In this document: positions 1 to 8,091 of the stretch, piece after piece
How positions within the stretch are numbered: the stretch's first letter is position 1
Layout of the letters: every line of letters starts with the position of its first letter
NCBI GenBank assembly: GCA_034432435.1
Contig: DAOUBS010000004.1
Location: 1-64,000 of the forward strand
Source of the DNA: JANWYT01 sp034432435
GTDB lineage: Bacteria; Chloroflexota; Anaerolineae; Aggregatilineales; Phototrophicaceae
DNA: 64,000 bases
Direction of reading: 5' to 3'
Translations under genes and position numbers: made by a program
Notes under the pieces: model-generated
The model's input: the letters and a program-made list of their open reading frames with translations, nothing else
Told to the model about the DNA's origin: nothing
Database searches by the model: none

Positions 1-22
1 GGGTCAGGGCTGGGGTCGTCAT
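1..22 (-). CDS. 5' end of a gene running off the left edge
   Basis: Only the first seven codons lie inside the window, so no product can be named. The minus strand has an AAGGAG Shine-Dalgarno (positions 37-32) nine bases before an ATG at 22, and an extended -10 (TGTTATAAT) at 73-65. Another ATG at 31 directly abuts the Shine-Dalgarno and is less likely. The gene would be divergent to the sensor kinase at 165. This rests on signals only, since no protein sequence can be judged. Confidence 0.45.
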
Positions 23-64
23 GTGGGGCATCTCCTTCTTGATCTATGAACCTGAGATGAGAGG

Positions 65-73
65 ATTATAACA
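65..73 (-). promoter_or_regulatory. Extended -10 promoter for the leftward gene
   Basis: The minus strand reads TGTTATAAT, a TGn plus perfect -10 hexamer. It would start RNA near position 58, about 36 bases before the ATG at 22. The same nine bases occur on the plus strand at 94-102, so the two divergent promoters are matched. Confidence 0.5.
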
Positions 74-93
74 GAATCGTCATCGCGGATACA

Positions 94-102
94 TGTTATA
101 AT
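94..102 (+). promoter_or_regulatory. Extended -10 promoter for the PAS sensor kinase
   Basis: TGTTATAAT is a perfect -10 hexamer with the TGn extension, about 60 bases before the kinase ATG at 165. No good -35 is visible, as is usual for extended -10 promoters. Confidence 0.55.
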
Positions 103-164
103 CTGTGCTCATGAATTAGCACTTTAAAGTCCATTCGAAAAACGATTCTGAGGATTTCATCATC

Positions 165-2249
165 ATGCTCTCCCGCTGGTATCGGCGGTTTGTTTGGTTG
201 TGGCGCTGGGTTACGCAGCCGCTGGAGCAGATCGGCAACCGTGAGGCGCAGGCGCAGGCGCGGCGGTTGGCGTCTGTCACAGCGTGGTCGATCTTGGCGA
301 CGTTGATCGTGATCTTCATGGGCCTGTTCGTCATGGTCGAGATCGTCTTTGAGGTCTGGCCGCTGCTGCTGAACATTGTGGCGTTGGCGTGTGTGTTCGG
401 GCTAGTGCTGCGGCATCAGGTTCAGCTAGCGCGCTGGGGATACACGCTAACGATGCACGCGGCGATCTACGCGATGTGGGCGCTGCACGTCACCGAGCCA
501 GCTGTGCTGACGTTGGGCTACCTGCCCTTGCTAACGCTGATGGTCGGCGCGCTGCTCCCGCTGCGTTTTGCCGTGCTCACGGTCATCGTCAACCAGATGA
601 TCGTGTTCATCCTCTACTTGCTCATCCCACAAGCGCCATACTTGGGGGCGACACTGTTCATGAATGCTGGCTTTGGCTCAGCGATTTGCGTCATTACCTA
701 CGCGCGCCAGCGTGAACAGCGGCAGTTGATCGAGAGCGAGCAGCGCTACCGCGCGCTGATGGAGATCAACTTTGAGCCGGTGGCCATCGTCGGGATGGAT
801 CGGAAGATCATCAACGTCAACCCGGCGTTTGAAGCGCTGGCAGGCCTGCCTGCGGAAAAACTCATCGGCCAGCCGATCGAGACGTTCATCAGCGATGACA
901 GCAAGGCGTTGTTTGAACAAATCTGGGGCAGGCGCAGAGGGCGTCTGGTGCGGCTCAAAGCGCGCAGCGCCCACGGCGATGAATTCATGGTTGAGGTGCG
1001 CACCACCCAAGAGCTTTACAACAGAAAGCACGCGCTGGTGATGACCGTACGCGACCTCAGCCGCGAGACCGAGTTCGAACGCGAGCGCCGCGAGTACGAG
1101 CTGCGCTATCAGGCCATCTTTGAGCATTCCTACGACGGCATCTTCATCATCAACCTTGACGGAACTTGCCTGACTGCCAATCAACGCGGCTTGGAGATGC
1201 TGGGGCTGACCGCGGAGGAATACGCGCGCTGCAAAGCTTCCGACTTTGTGCACCCGGATGAAGCTGAGGACAGCTGGCAGGTGATGGAAAAACTGAAACG
1301 CGGCGAGACCATGCCCAGCTATACGCGGCGCTTAGTGCGCAAAGACGGGCAGGTGCTCTTTGTTGAGATCACCCCAACACTAGTGCGCGATGCGTTGGGC
1401 AACCCGCGGCACTTGCAGAGTATCGTGCGCGACGTCAGCGAGCGCGTCCGCAGCGAAGAAGCGCGCATTGCCCTCACTGTCCAAAGTGAACGCGCGCGCG
1501 TCCTGCGCCAGTTGATCGACGACCTGAACCATCACGTGCGCACCCCGCTCTCTAACATCAAGAACAGCGCTTACCTCATGAAGCGGCTTGACAACGCTGA
1601 AAGCCGTGAACGCCATCAAGTCATCATCGACAGCGAAGTCGACCGGCTCATCACCCTGCTGAACGAACTGCTCACGCTGGCGCGGCTGGAGACGGAAACC
1701 GACCAGCAGAGCATCACCGCCATTGACCTGAACCAGCTCATCAAAGATTTGATGCCTTACCCGATGGGATTATCCCCCCAAGACGCTGACCACCAATGGC
1801 ACGTTGAACTCGCTTCGCAGCCTCCCATGGTGTTCGGCAGCTTTACTCGCCTGCGCGATGCGATGTGGCGCTTGATCGAAAACGCCCGCAGCTACACGCC
1901 CGCAGGCGGTAACATCCTCATTCAGGTGCGTGAGCACGAGCAGTTCAGAGTCGCTTGTGTGCGCATCAGCGACAGCGGCATTGGGATCGCGCCGAATGAT
2001 TTAGAACACATCTTCGAAGCTTTCCATCGCTCAGATGCCGCGCGCGAGTCGAAGCCCTTCAGCACCGGGTTAGGCTTGAGCATCGCCCGCAAGGTGATCG
2101 AACTGCACAGCGGCCTCATCACCGTGCACAGCGCGCTCAACGTCGGCACGACCTTCACCGTCTGGCTGCCTACAGACTTGCAGTCTAGGCTGAGTCATGA
2201 GACGCTAGAGTTGATCGAACAAAATCCGCTGCCATCACAGGATGCCTAA
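165..2249 (+). CDS. Membrane PAS-domain sensor histidine kinase
   Basis: A 694-residue two-component sensor. The N-terminal ~190 residues are several hydrophobic membrane segments. Two PAS domains follow (about 195-305 and 315-430; the first begins SEQRYRALMEI). The dimerisation/phosphoacceptor box reads NHHVRTPLSNI, with the phosphorylated His in the usual place before the RTPL motif. The ATPase domain shows the N box (ENARSYTP), G1 (DSGIGI) and G2 (TGLGLSI). GAGGA lies ten bases before the ATG. It is followed two bases later by a TPR gene, so they are probably co-transcribed. No response regulator is adjacent, so the partner is unknown. The signal is also unknown. Confidence 0.92.
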   Translation: MLSRWYRRFVWLWRWVTQPLEQIGNREAQAQARRLASVTAWSILATLIVIFMGLFVMVEIVFEVWPLLLNIVALACVFGLVLRHQVQLARWGYTLTMHAAIYAMWALHVTEPAVLTLGYLPLLTLMVGALLPLRFAVLTVIVNQMIVFILYLLIPQAPYLGATLFMNAGFGSAICVITYARQREQRQLIESEQRYRALMEINFEPVAIVGMDRKIINVNPAFEALAGLPAEKLIGQPIETFISDDSKALFEQIWGRRRGRLVRLKARSAHGDEFMVEVRTTQELYNRKHALVMTVRDLSRETEFERERREYELRYQAIFEHSYDGIFIINLDGTCLTANQRGLEMLGLTAEEYARCKASDFVHPDEAEDSWQVMEKLKRGETMPSYTRRLVRKDGQVLFVEITPTLVRDALGNPRHLQSIVRDVSERVRSEEARIALTVQSERARVLRQLIDDLNHHVRTPLSNIKNSAYLMKRLDNAESRERHQVIIDSEVDRLITLLNELLTLARLETETDQQSITAIDLNQLIKDLMPYPMGLSPQDADHQWHVELASQPPMVFGSFTRLRDAMWRLIENARSYTPAGGNILIQVREHEQFRVACVRISDSGIGIAPNDLEHIFEAFHRSDAARESKPFSTGLGLSIARKVIELHSGLITVHSALNVGTTFTVWLPTDLQSRLSHETLELIEQNPLPSQDA

Positions 2250-2251
2250 CG

Positions 2252-3142
2252 ATGCTGCGCACACTGCTGTTGTTTTGGATCGCATGGGGGCTGCCCACGC
2301 TAGCCCAGCCCGTCGCCCCTGAATCGACCTCTGAGCCGCCCACCCTGCTGCTTGAGGCGCAGGCGCTCTTCGACCGCGCCCAATTCCGCCCTGCCGTTGA
2401 GCGCTACTCGCAGATTTTGGCTGCTGACCCAGACAACGTGGCGGCGCTGTTGGGGCGCGCCCGCGCTCAGGTCGAAATTGCCAACACCGACGACGCCCTG
2501 ACCGACGTCGAGCGCGCGCTGGCGCTGGCCCCACAAGACGCGTTGGCGCTGGCGCTGCGCGGCTACCTGCGCCTGAGCGCCGGCCAACTCGAGGACGGCA
2601 TGGCCGACATCGAAGCGGCCAAAACCGCCGATTCAACCTCGGCTGAGCCGTTCAACTACCTCGCCGTCTACTACCTTGCCACCAACCAAGCCGCGCAGGC
2701 ACTCGACGCGCTCAATGCCTCGCTCGCGCTTGACCCAGCCCAAGCGCTGACGCTCAACAGCCGCGCCGTCGCTCACGCCTTCCTCGGCAGCCGCGACGCC
2801 GCCCTGGCCGATCTGAACGCTGCGCTGGCGCTTGCGCCGCAGTCCGCGCTGATTCTGACCAACCGGGCCGCGTTCTACCGCAGCCTGCGCCAGTATGAGG
2901 ACGCCCTAGCTGATGCTAACGCCGCCATCACTGCCGACCCAGAGTACGCGCTGGCGTATTTACAGCGCAGCTTCATCTACGTTGAGATCGCCCAGAGCCG
3001 CACCGCCCAACCGCGCCAGTTCTATCAGCTCGCGCTGGACGACCTTGACCGCTACCTTGAGCTGACGCACCCCGACGACCGCTACGCCCGTCTGGAGGAG
3101 TACCGCGCTCAGATCGTCCAGATCATCGCGCGCACGCCCTGA
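2252..3142 (+). CDS. Exported TPR-repeat protein
   Basis: A 296-residue protein with a probable signal peptide (first ~19 residues, ending near TLAQ) and at least five tetratricopeptide repeats between about residues 30 and 250. Typical TPR positions recur (A..L..A..L.P). TPRs form protein-binding scaffolds; no enzymatic domain is visible. The start lies two bases after the kinase stop with AGGA upstream, and the stop overlaps the methyltransferase start (TGATG), so the three genes look like one operon. The binding partner is unknown. Confidence 0.88.
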   Translation: MLRTLLLFWIAWGLPTLAQPVAPESTSEPPTLLLEAQALFDRAQFRPAVERYSQILAADPDNVAALLGRARAQVEIANTDDALTDVERALALAPQDALALALRGYLRLSAGQLEDGMADIEAAKTADSTSAEPFNYLAVYYLATNQAAQALDALNASLALDPAQALTLNSRAVAHAFLGSRDAALADLNAALALAPQSALILTNRAAFYRSLRQYEDALADANAAITADPEYALAYLQRSFIYVEIAQSRTAQPRQFYQLALDDLDRYLELTHPDDRYARLEEYRAQIVQIIARTP

Positions 3143-3891
3143 TGACGCCGCAAGTGATCGCCCACCTCAACGCGCTGAATCGCCAGTTTTACGCCACGGT
3201 GGCCGACGCCTTCGACCAGACGCGCAGCGGCGCATGGCCGGGCTGGCAGCGCCTGCTGCGGCATCTGCCGTCAGCGCGCCCGCTGCGTGTGTTGGATGTG
3301 GGCTGTGGCAACGGGCGTTTGGCGCGCTTCCTGCACGCAGCGGGGGTCACAATCGACTACGTCGGCGTAGACAGCAGCCCGGCGCTGCTGGCCCGCGCAC
3401 GGGTGGCGCTGGCCGCGCTTGAGTGCTGGCGGCTGATCGAGCAGGATGTGATCGAACAGCCTATCCGTGAGGGGGAGTACGATCTGGTGGCGGCGTTCGG
3501 CGTCTTGCACCATGTGCCCGCGCGCGCGGGGCGTGTCGCGTTCATGCGGGGCCTCGCGCAGCGCGTCGCGCCGCAGGGGGTGCTCGCCTATGCGAGTTGG
3601 CGCTTTATGGAGGATGCGCGGCTGCGGGCGCGGGTCGTGCCGTGGCCGCCAGAGCTGGCCGACGCGGTCGAGGCGGGCGATGTGCTGTTGGACTGGCGGC
3701 AAGGAGCGCGCGCCTTGCGCTACTGCCACGCGCTAGATGACGCCGAACAAACCGCGCTGGACGCCAGCCTCGGCCTGACGCTGCTCGAACACTACCGCGC
3801 CGACGGCAGCAGCGGCCAACTCAACGCCTACAGCGTGTTGCGCCGCGACGTGGTGCGCAAAAAAACGGGCGCGACGGCGACAGATGGTTAG
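3142..3891 (+). CDS. Class I SAM-dependent methyltransferase, Trm9-like
   Basis: A 249-residue Rossmann-fold methyltransferase. Motif I is VLDVGCGNGR at residues 50-59, followed by an acidic residue ending strand 2 (YVGVD) and a motif II/III region (DLVAAFGVLHHV). The N-terminal region (NRQFYATVADAFDQTR then WPGW) resembles Trm9/ALKBH8-type tRNA uridine methyltransferases, but the substrate cannot be decided from sequence alone. Its ATG overlaps the upstream TPR stop. The ubiquitin-like cluster begins 105 bases downstream behind its own possible -10, so functional linkage to that cluster is not shown. Confidence 0.85.
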   Translation: MTPQVIAHLNALNRQFYATVADAFDQTRSGAWPGWQRLLRHLPSARPLRVLDVGCGNGRLARFLHAAGVTIDYVGVDSSPALLARARVALAALECWRLIEQDVIEQPIREGEYDLVAAFGVLHHVPARAGRVAFMRGLAQRVAPQGVLAYASWRFMEDARLRARVVPWPPELADAVEAGDVLLDWRQGARALRYCHALDDAEQTALDASLGLTLLEHYRADGSSGQLNAYSVLRRDVVRKKTGATATDG

Positions 3892-3924
3892 CGCTGTCTC
3901 AGTTTCGTTTCATCGAGGTCATGA

Positions 3925-3930
3925 TAGAAT
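3925..3930 (+). promoter_or_regulatory. Possible -10 box for the E2/JAB/E1 cluster
   Basis: TAGAAT sits 67 bases before the GTG start of the E2-like gene in the only spacer (3892-3996) between it and the methyltransferase. The -35 region is poor. It is the best promoter candidate in that spacer. Confidence 0.35.
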
Positions 3931-3996
3931 AGGAGTGCAACTCGTAGCATCTGACTGCGTACCTGTTTATTAGCAGAGAATTGTGGAGACTGCCGT

Positions 3997-4470
3997 GTGA
4001 GCAATTGGTGGGGCACAAAACAAGAAGTCTCGCCGCGCCTCATTATGGAGGTTGAGGCGATGAAAGTCACATTCGGAAACACCTTCAAGCTGGTCGTGCC
4101 GCCATTTGGGGGGTTATTGTACTGGCAGGGCACGGTAAACATCAACCTGACCGTCGTCCCTGACCCAGCGCACACCCTCAAAATTCTCTACCCGAAAGAA
4201 TATCCCAACCGCCCGGCCGAAGCGTACTGCGTGCGCCCGCGCATCTACAGCGAAAAACACCAGTACGAGGACGGGCAGTTGTGCTTGTTCAACCCGCGCG
4301 ACGGCGAAAACTACGGCTGGAACCCGGCCAGATCCACCGCGGTGACGGTGGCTGGTTGGGCCATCGAGTGGCTTTACTCATACTACACGTGGCGCACAAC
4401 AGGAAGCTGGCCGGGCATCGAAGAGCGCGTTCGGCCTGATTCGCCCCTGCCGCGCCGTATAGACTGGTAA
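3997..4470 (+). CDS. E2-like (UBC-fold) ubiquitin-conjugating enzyme homologue
   Basis: A 157-residue protein with a GTG start; GGAG lies eight bases upstream. The core matches a UBC fold: a strand region (GTVNINLTVVP), the YP...P turn (LYPKEYPNRPAE), and then a conserved His followed by GQLCLF, where Cys96 (codon 4282-4284) is in the catalytic-cysteine position of E2 enzymes. A Trp-Pro element follows (GWNP), then a helix with WAIEWLYSY. In known prokaryotic systems of this type the E2 accepts a ubiquitin-like protein from the E1 and transfers it to a target. The next two genes are JAB-like and E1-like, giving the order E2-JAB-E1 seen in bacterial ISG15-like (Bil) operons. The family call is strong; activity is inferred. 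Confidence 0.85.
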   Translation: MSNWWGTKQEVSPRLIMEVEAMKVTFGNTFKLVVPPFGGLLYWQGTVNINLTVVPDPAHTLKILYPKEYPNRPAEAYCVRPRIYSEKHQYEDGQLCLFNPRDGENYGWNPARSTAVTVAGWAIEWLYSYYTWRTTGSWPGIEERVRPDSPLPRRIDW

Positions 4471-4545
4471 GTTCGTATGATGCAGCTTTGGGAGGCTGTG
4501 ACGAGTGAATTCAACCATTTGGGCAGGCGTATACGAGGACTCGCC

Positions 4546-5697
4546 ATGATTAGCCGTGGGATCGTACCGAATTTGATCATCGCTCAGCGCGTGGTAGACC
4601 GTGTGGTGGAGGCGGCCAAGCACTACCTCGCAGATGAGACCGGTGAGACGATGGTGGGATTCGTCGTGCCAGCGGAAAACACCCCCGAAAGCATGCCGAC
4701 GCTCTACGTCCTAGACACCATCAGCCCTGACGAGAACGCCATCCGCCGCTCGCACATGTTCGAACAGGGCGATGAGCTTCAACAAGACATCTTCTTCTGG
4801 CTTTCGGACAACTGGGAGACCTGCCGAGAAACAGGCAAAGACTCGCGCGGGCGGCCCATTCATCCCAGATGGAACCAGCCGCTGCGCCACATGGGCGATT
4901 GGCACAAGCAGCCCGGCTTCATGATCCAGCCCTCCGGCGGCGACTTGATGACAGCGCTGCGCTTCATGGAGGATGAGGAAAACAATTTTGACTTCTTGCT
5001 CGTCCCGATTGTGACGTTGGGGCATGACTCTGTCACCAATGAGGACGGCGCGCAGGTCAATTATTTCACTGTGCCGCTGGCTGATGGCACCAGCCTCCGC
5101 ATGGACTGGTGGTACATCCACCGCGACAGCCGTTTCTTTCAGCCGATTACCCCCCGCATCGTCCCCAATGAGCAGCTCCCTGAGCTAACGCCCTACCCGT
5201 GGCACATCCTTGATGAAGACCTTGTCAACGATGAACTGGACATTTTGGAGGTCAACGGCTACTTCCGCATAGGCGATTTTGTGCTGTGGAACACGGACGA
5301 CAAGCCGCCGCTGGAGATCTGCTTCATCATCGGGCGGCCCGGCACGAGCCAAGTCTACCTCATCGTCACCGATTGGGACTACCCCAACACGCGGCCACGC
5401 CTCTACCTAAGCCAGTTCCAAGGCATCGACCCATCGATGTACATCTACGACATCTGGCAGCGCCTGTGGCAGCAGCGCACCCCCCCGCCGTCGCTCAGCT
5501 TCCGTTGGACGGAAGAAACCTTCGTGGTGGACTTGATCAAGGCCGTCGAGACAGCGCAGGGGATAGCGCATCCCACGCCGCCCGGGGCCAAATCATCAGC
5601 CAATGGCCCCGTGCGCATCCCCGTACAGGTCGAAGAGAAGAAGATTGTACGCCCCACCCCCCCTACCAATGAACCCGCAAAGGACGATGTGGAATGA
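4546..5697 (+). CDS. JAB/MPN-like deubiquitinase homologue with C-terminal UBC-like region
   Basis: A 383-residue protein in two parts. Residues ~1-200 resemble the JAMM metalloprotease fold: Glu34 in ETMVGF, and GDWHKQP...PSGGD giving His120, Gln122, Ser130 and Asp133. Canonical JAMM enzymes have H-x-H-P, so the second zinc ligand is replaced by Gln (codon 4909-4911). Residues ~256-334 (FIIGRPG, a YP turn in DWDYPNTRP, then FRWTEETFVVDLI) look like a second UBC/RWD-type fold without a catalytic Cys; this is inference. The tail (~335-383) is proline-rich and charged. The ATG at 4546 is preferred because GAGGA lies six bases before it; an in-frame ATG at 4477 lacks one. The stop overlaps the E1 start (ATGA). 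Confidence 0.8.
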   Translation: MISRGIVPNLIIAQRVVDRVVEAAKHYLADETGETMVGFVVPAENTPESMPTLYVLDTISPDENAIRRSHMFEQGDELQQDIFFWLSDNWETCRETGKDSRGRPIHPRWNQPLRHMGDWHKQPGFMIQPSGGDLMTALRFMEDEENNFDFLLVPIVTLGHDSVTNEDGAQVNYFTVPLADGTSLRMDWWYIHRDSRFFQPITPRIVPNEQLPELTPYPWHILDEDLVNDELDILEVNGYFRIGDFVLWNTDDKPPLEICFIIGRPGTSQVYLIVTDWDYPNTRPRLYLSQFQGIDPSMYIYDIWQRLWQQRTPPPSLSFRWTEETFVVDLIKAVETAQGIAHPTPPGAKSSANGPVRIPVQVEEKKIVRPTPPTNEPAKDDVE

Positions 5698-6605
5698 CAT
5701 GGAACCGCGTTGAAAAACTCTACGGCACGGACAACCTGCAGCGCCTGCGAGAGAGCCACGTCGGCGTAGTCGGGGTGGGCAGCGGGGGCGGGTTCGTCGC
5801 GCTCAGCTTGGCGATGAGCGGCGTCGGCCACTTCACCCTCGTCGATGACGACATCATCGAAGAGGTCAATATCACCCGCCACGTGGCCGACCGTCGCTAC
5901 ATTGGCCAGAACAAAGCCGCCGCCGTCGCTGATCTGATCCTCCAGCGCAACCCACAAGCGACCGTGACCGTGATTGAAGGGCGCATCGAGCAGCACATGG
6001 ACGCGCTCGACGGGCTGGATCTGCTGGTGGTGGGCGTGGACGGCGAAAACGCCAAGTACCTCATCAACGAGGCGTGCCTCAAGCGGCGCGTGACGGCGGT
6101 CTACGCCGGCGTCTACGAGCGCGGCGAAGGCGGCGACGTCGTCATCATTCGTCCCTACGATGGCCCGTGCTACGCCTGTTGGAGCGCCGAACTGCGCGGC
6201 AACGCAGCTGTCCGCCTTGACCCTAACACACAGCAGCTCGACTACGGCATGATCGGCGCGCAAGGCACGCTCGAAGCTGAACCCGGCCTGTGGATCCACG
6301 TGGCGAAGGTCGCCAGCGTGCAGACCGACATCGTCCTGAACGAGCTGCTGCGCGGCACGCCCGTCCACGAGGAGATGCCCGGCAACACGGTCATCTTGGC
6401 CAACAACTTCATCGAAATCGTCGACGGCGACATCAGCGCCCCGCACACCGGCCTATGGGTTAACGTTGAGCGCGACCCGCAGTGCCTCGTGTGTGGCGAC
6501 AAGGTGCGGCTGGCGATGGAGAGCCGTCAGGGGCTGTCGCTCGACGCGCTGGCCGGGCTGACGGGCGGCATGCTCGAAGAAGAGAGCGACCAGAACGCCA
6601 ACTAA
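5694..6605 (+). CDS. ThiF/E1-like adenylating enzyme
   Basis: A 303-residue protein of the ThiF/MoeB/E1 superfamily, which adenylates the C-terminus of a ubiquitin-like protein. The nucleotide loop is GVGSGGG (27-33), followed by the acidic strand end VDDD (50-53), Asn59, Arg62 and Lys74, all typical of the ATP site. Two CxxC pairs (159/162 and 264/267) should bind structural zinc. The only other cysteine is Cys128, so a thioester-forming Cys in the usual crossover loop is not evident. Translation is coupled to the JAB gene by an ATGA overlap, and the stop overlaps the convergent glycosyltransferase by three bases. No ubiquitin-like gene is adjacent. Confidence 0.87.
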   Translation: MTWNRVEKLYGTDNLQRLRESHVGVVGVGSGGGFVALSLAMSGVGHFTLVDDDIIEEVNITRHVADRRYIGQNKAAAVADLILQRNPQATVTVIEGRIEQHMDALDGLDLLVVGVDGENAKYLINEACLKRRVTAVYAGVYERGEGGDVVIIRPYDGPCYACWSAELRGNAAVRLDPNTQQLDYGMIGAQGTLEAEPGLWIHVAKVASVQTDIVLNELLRGTPVHEEMPGNTVILANNFIEIVDGDISAPHTGLWVNVERDPQCLVCGDKVRLAMESRQGLSLDALAGLTGGMLEEESDQNAN

Positions 6606-8008
6606 GGGGCCAGCGGCTCTAACAGCTGGCCGACGAAGCAGCGCCGCGTGTTGCACTCCCCATAGACGCGCACGATGGTGAAGTGCTGTTTTAAGAAGTC
6701 AAGGTGCGCGTTGACCGTCCCATCGAAGATGTTGTCCGTTACATGCCAGACGCGCGCGTGGCCCGGCGCTTCCTCAGGGGGGATCGTCTCAAAGCCGCCG
6801 AACCCCGCTGGCAGATAGTGCCCCGCGCGCAAGTACTTGTGCGTGTCGTCGAAGTTGTCCATGATGAGCACGTCGCCCGCCTGCCAATCCGCGTAGATGC
6901 TCTGCCACACCTCGCGCACAGGCGGGTAGACCTTGTGCCATGTAGGGGCGAGCAGCGCCACGCCGCCGACGCACAGCGCAATCACCGGCAGCCGCAGCCA
7001 GCGCAGCCGTCCCTCCAGCAGCGCCCATCCGACCATCAGCAGCAGGATCGGCCCCCACACCACAAACACCATATAGCGCTCGACCATCAGGCTGATGTTG
7101 ACGTTCAGCAGGAAGACCGCCGCCGTGGGCAGGGCAAACACTGCTAGCGCCAGCCCGGCCTCCATCCGCCAGCGGCGTAAGACAAACGCCAACCCCACGA
7201 TGAGCAGCAGCCCCGCGCCTATTCCCAGCGTGTTCAAGTCGATAAACTGCTGCACGGTCTCGGGCGTAGTAGGGATGGTAGGATAGGGCGAGAGGGCCAC
7301 GCGCGCATCCAACGGTCGGACGACGCTTCGCAGGTGGTTGTAGTGGCGAACAGCTGCTGGCAGCCACGGGCCGAACAGCACCAGCACCACCCCGACCGCC
7401 TGCGCCATCTGGATCCACGCGGCTTGGCGGCGCCGCGCCAACAGAGCGTAAATCCCCTGCGCTAGGGCCAGCAGCGCCGTGTAGTAGTGCGTGTAGAGCA
7501 TGAGCGCCACCACCAGCCCATAGAGGCGCGCGCGCGCTGCCGTCGGCCGTTGCAGCCAGCGTAGCAGCGCCCACACGCTCATCAGCGCCAGCAGCACCAC
7601 CAACGGATAGGGGCGTATGTCCAGCCCGTAGCTTAGGACGAACGGGTGCAGCGCCGTTATGGCCATCCCCCCCAGCCCGATCAACGGGCTGCGAAAGGCC
7701 TGCTTGCCGACTTGGTAGGCCAGCGCCAGCGTGACGAACGCGATGAGCAGGCTGTTCCAGCGGCCTACCGCCTCGCTCTGGCCGAAAGCGCGCCACCAGC
7801 CCCAGAACTGTATCCACCACAGGGGCGTGTGGCTGTCATGCTCCATGAGCGCGACCTCGATGAGCGGATAGCGCGTGAAGTCGTACGAGCCGAATTCATC
7901 CCAGTGCATGATCATCTGGCGTGTGTAGAGCACCAGCCCCAGCGCCAAGATCATGAGCATCAGCACAGCGATACTGTCAAACAGGCGGTTGTCGAGTTGT
8001 TTCGGCAT
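6602..8008 (-). CDS. Membrane glycosyltransferase, GT39/ArnT-like
   Basis: A 468-residue polytopic protein with about ten hydrophobic segments and the early Asp-Glu pair (HWDEFGSYD, D37/E38) in the first extracytoplasmic loop, which is the catalytic signature of GT-C enzymes such as PMT/ArnT. These move a sugar from a polyprenyl-phosphate donor to protein or lipid on the outer face of the membrane. A soluble C-terminal segment of ~100 residues carries several cysteines near its end. It is convergent with the E1 gene. The acceptor is unknown. Confidence 0.85.
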   Translation of the reverse strand: MPKQLDNRLFDSIAVLMLMILALGLVLYTRQMIMHWDEFGSYDFTRYPLIEVALMEHDSHTPLWWIQFWGWWRAFGQSEAVGRWNSLLIAFVTLALAYQVGKQAFRSPLIGLGGMAITALHPFVLSYGLDIRPYPLVVLLALMSVWALLRWLQRPTAARARLYGLVVALMLYTHYYTALLALAQGIYALLARRRQAAWIQMAQAVGVVLVLFGPWLPAAVRHYNHLRSVVRPLDARVALSPYPTIPTTPETVQQFIDLNTLGIGAGLLLIVGLAFVLRRWRMEAGLALAVFALPTAAVFLLNVNISLMVERYMVFVVWGPILLLMVGWALLEGRLRWLRLPVIALCVGGVALLAPTWHKVYPPVREVWQSIYADWQAGDVLIMDNFDDTHKYLRAGHYLPAGFGGFETIPPEEAPGHARVWHVTDNIFDGTVNAHLDFLKQHFTIVRVYGECNTRRCFVGQLLEPLAP

Positions 8009-8091
8009 GGTAATTTTTAACGGGTCAAGTCTATATGATGACCAACGCTAAGCGACAGCACATCTACCGCGTGCCGACGAGCTAGCCCCCC

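Noticed and set aside
3892..3996. A small ubiquitin-like gene before the E2-like gene
   Set aside because: The spacer is 105 bases, too short for a beta-grasp protein, and no reading frame in it resembles one.
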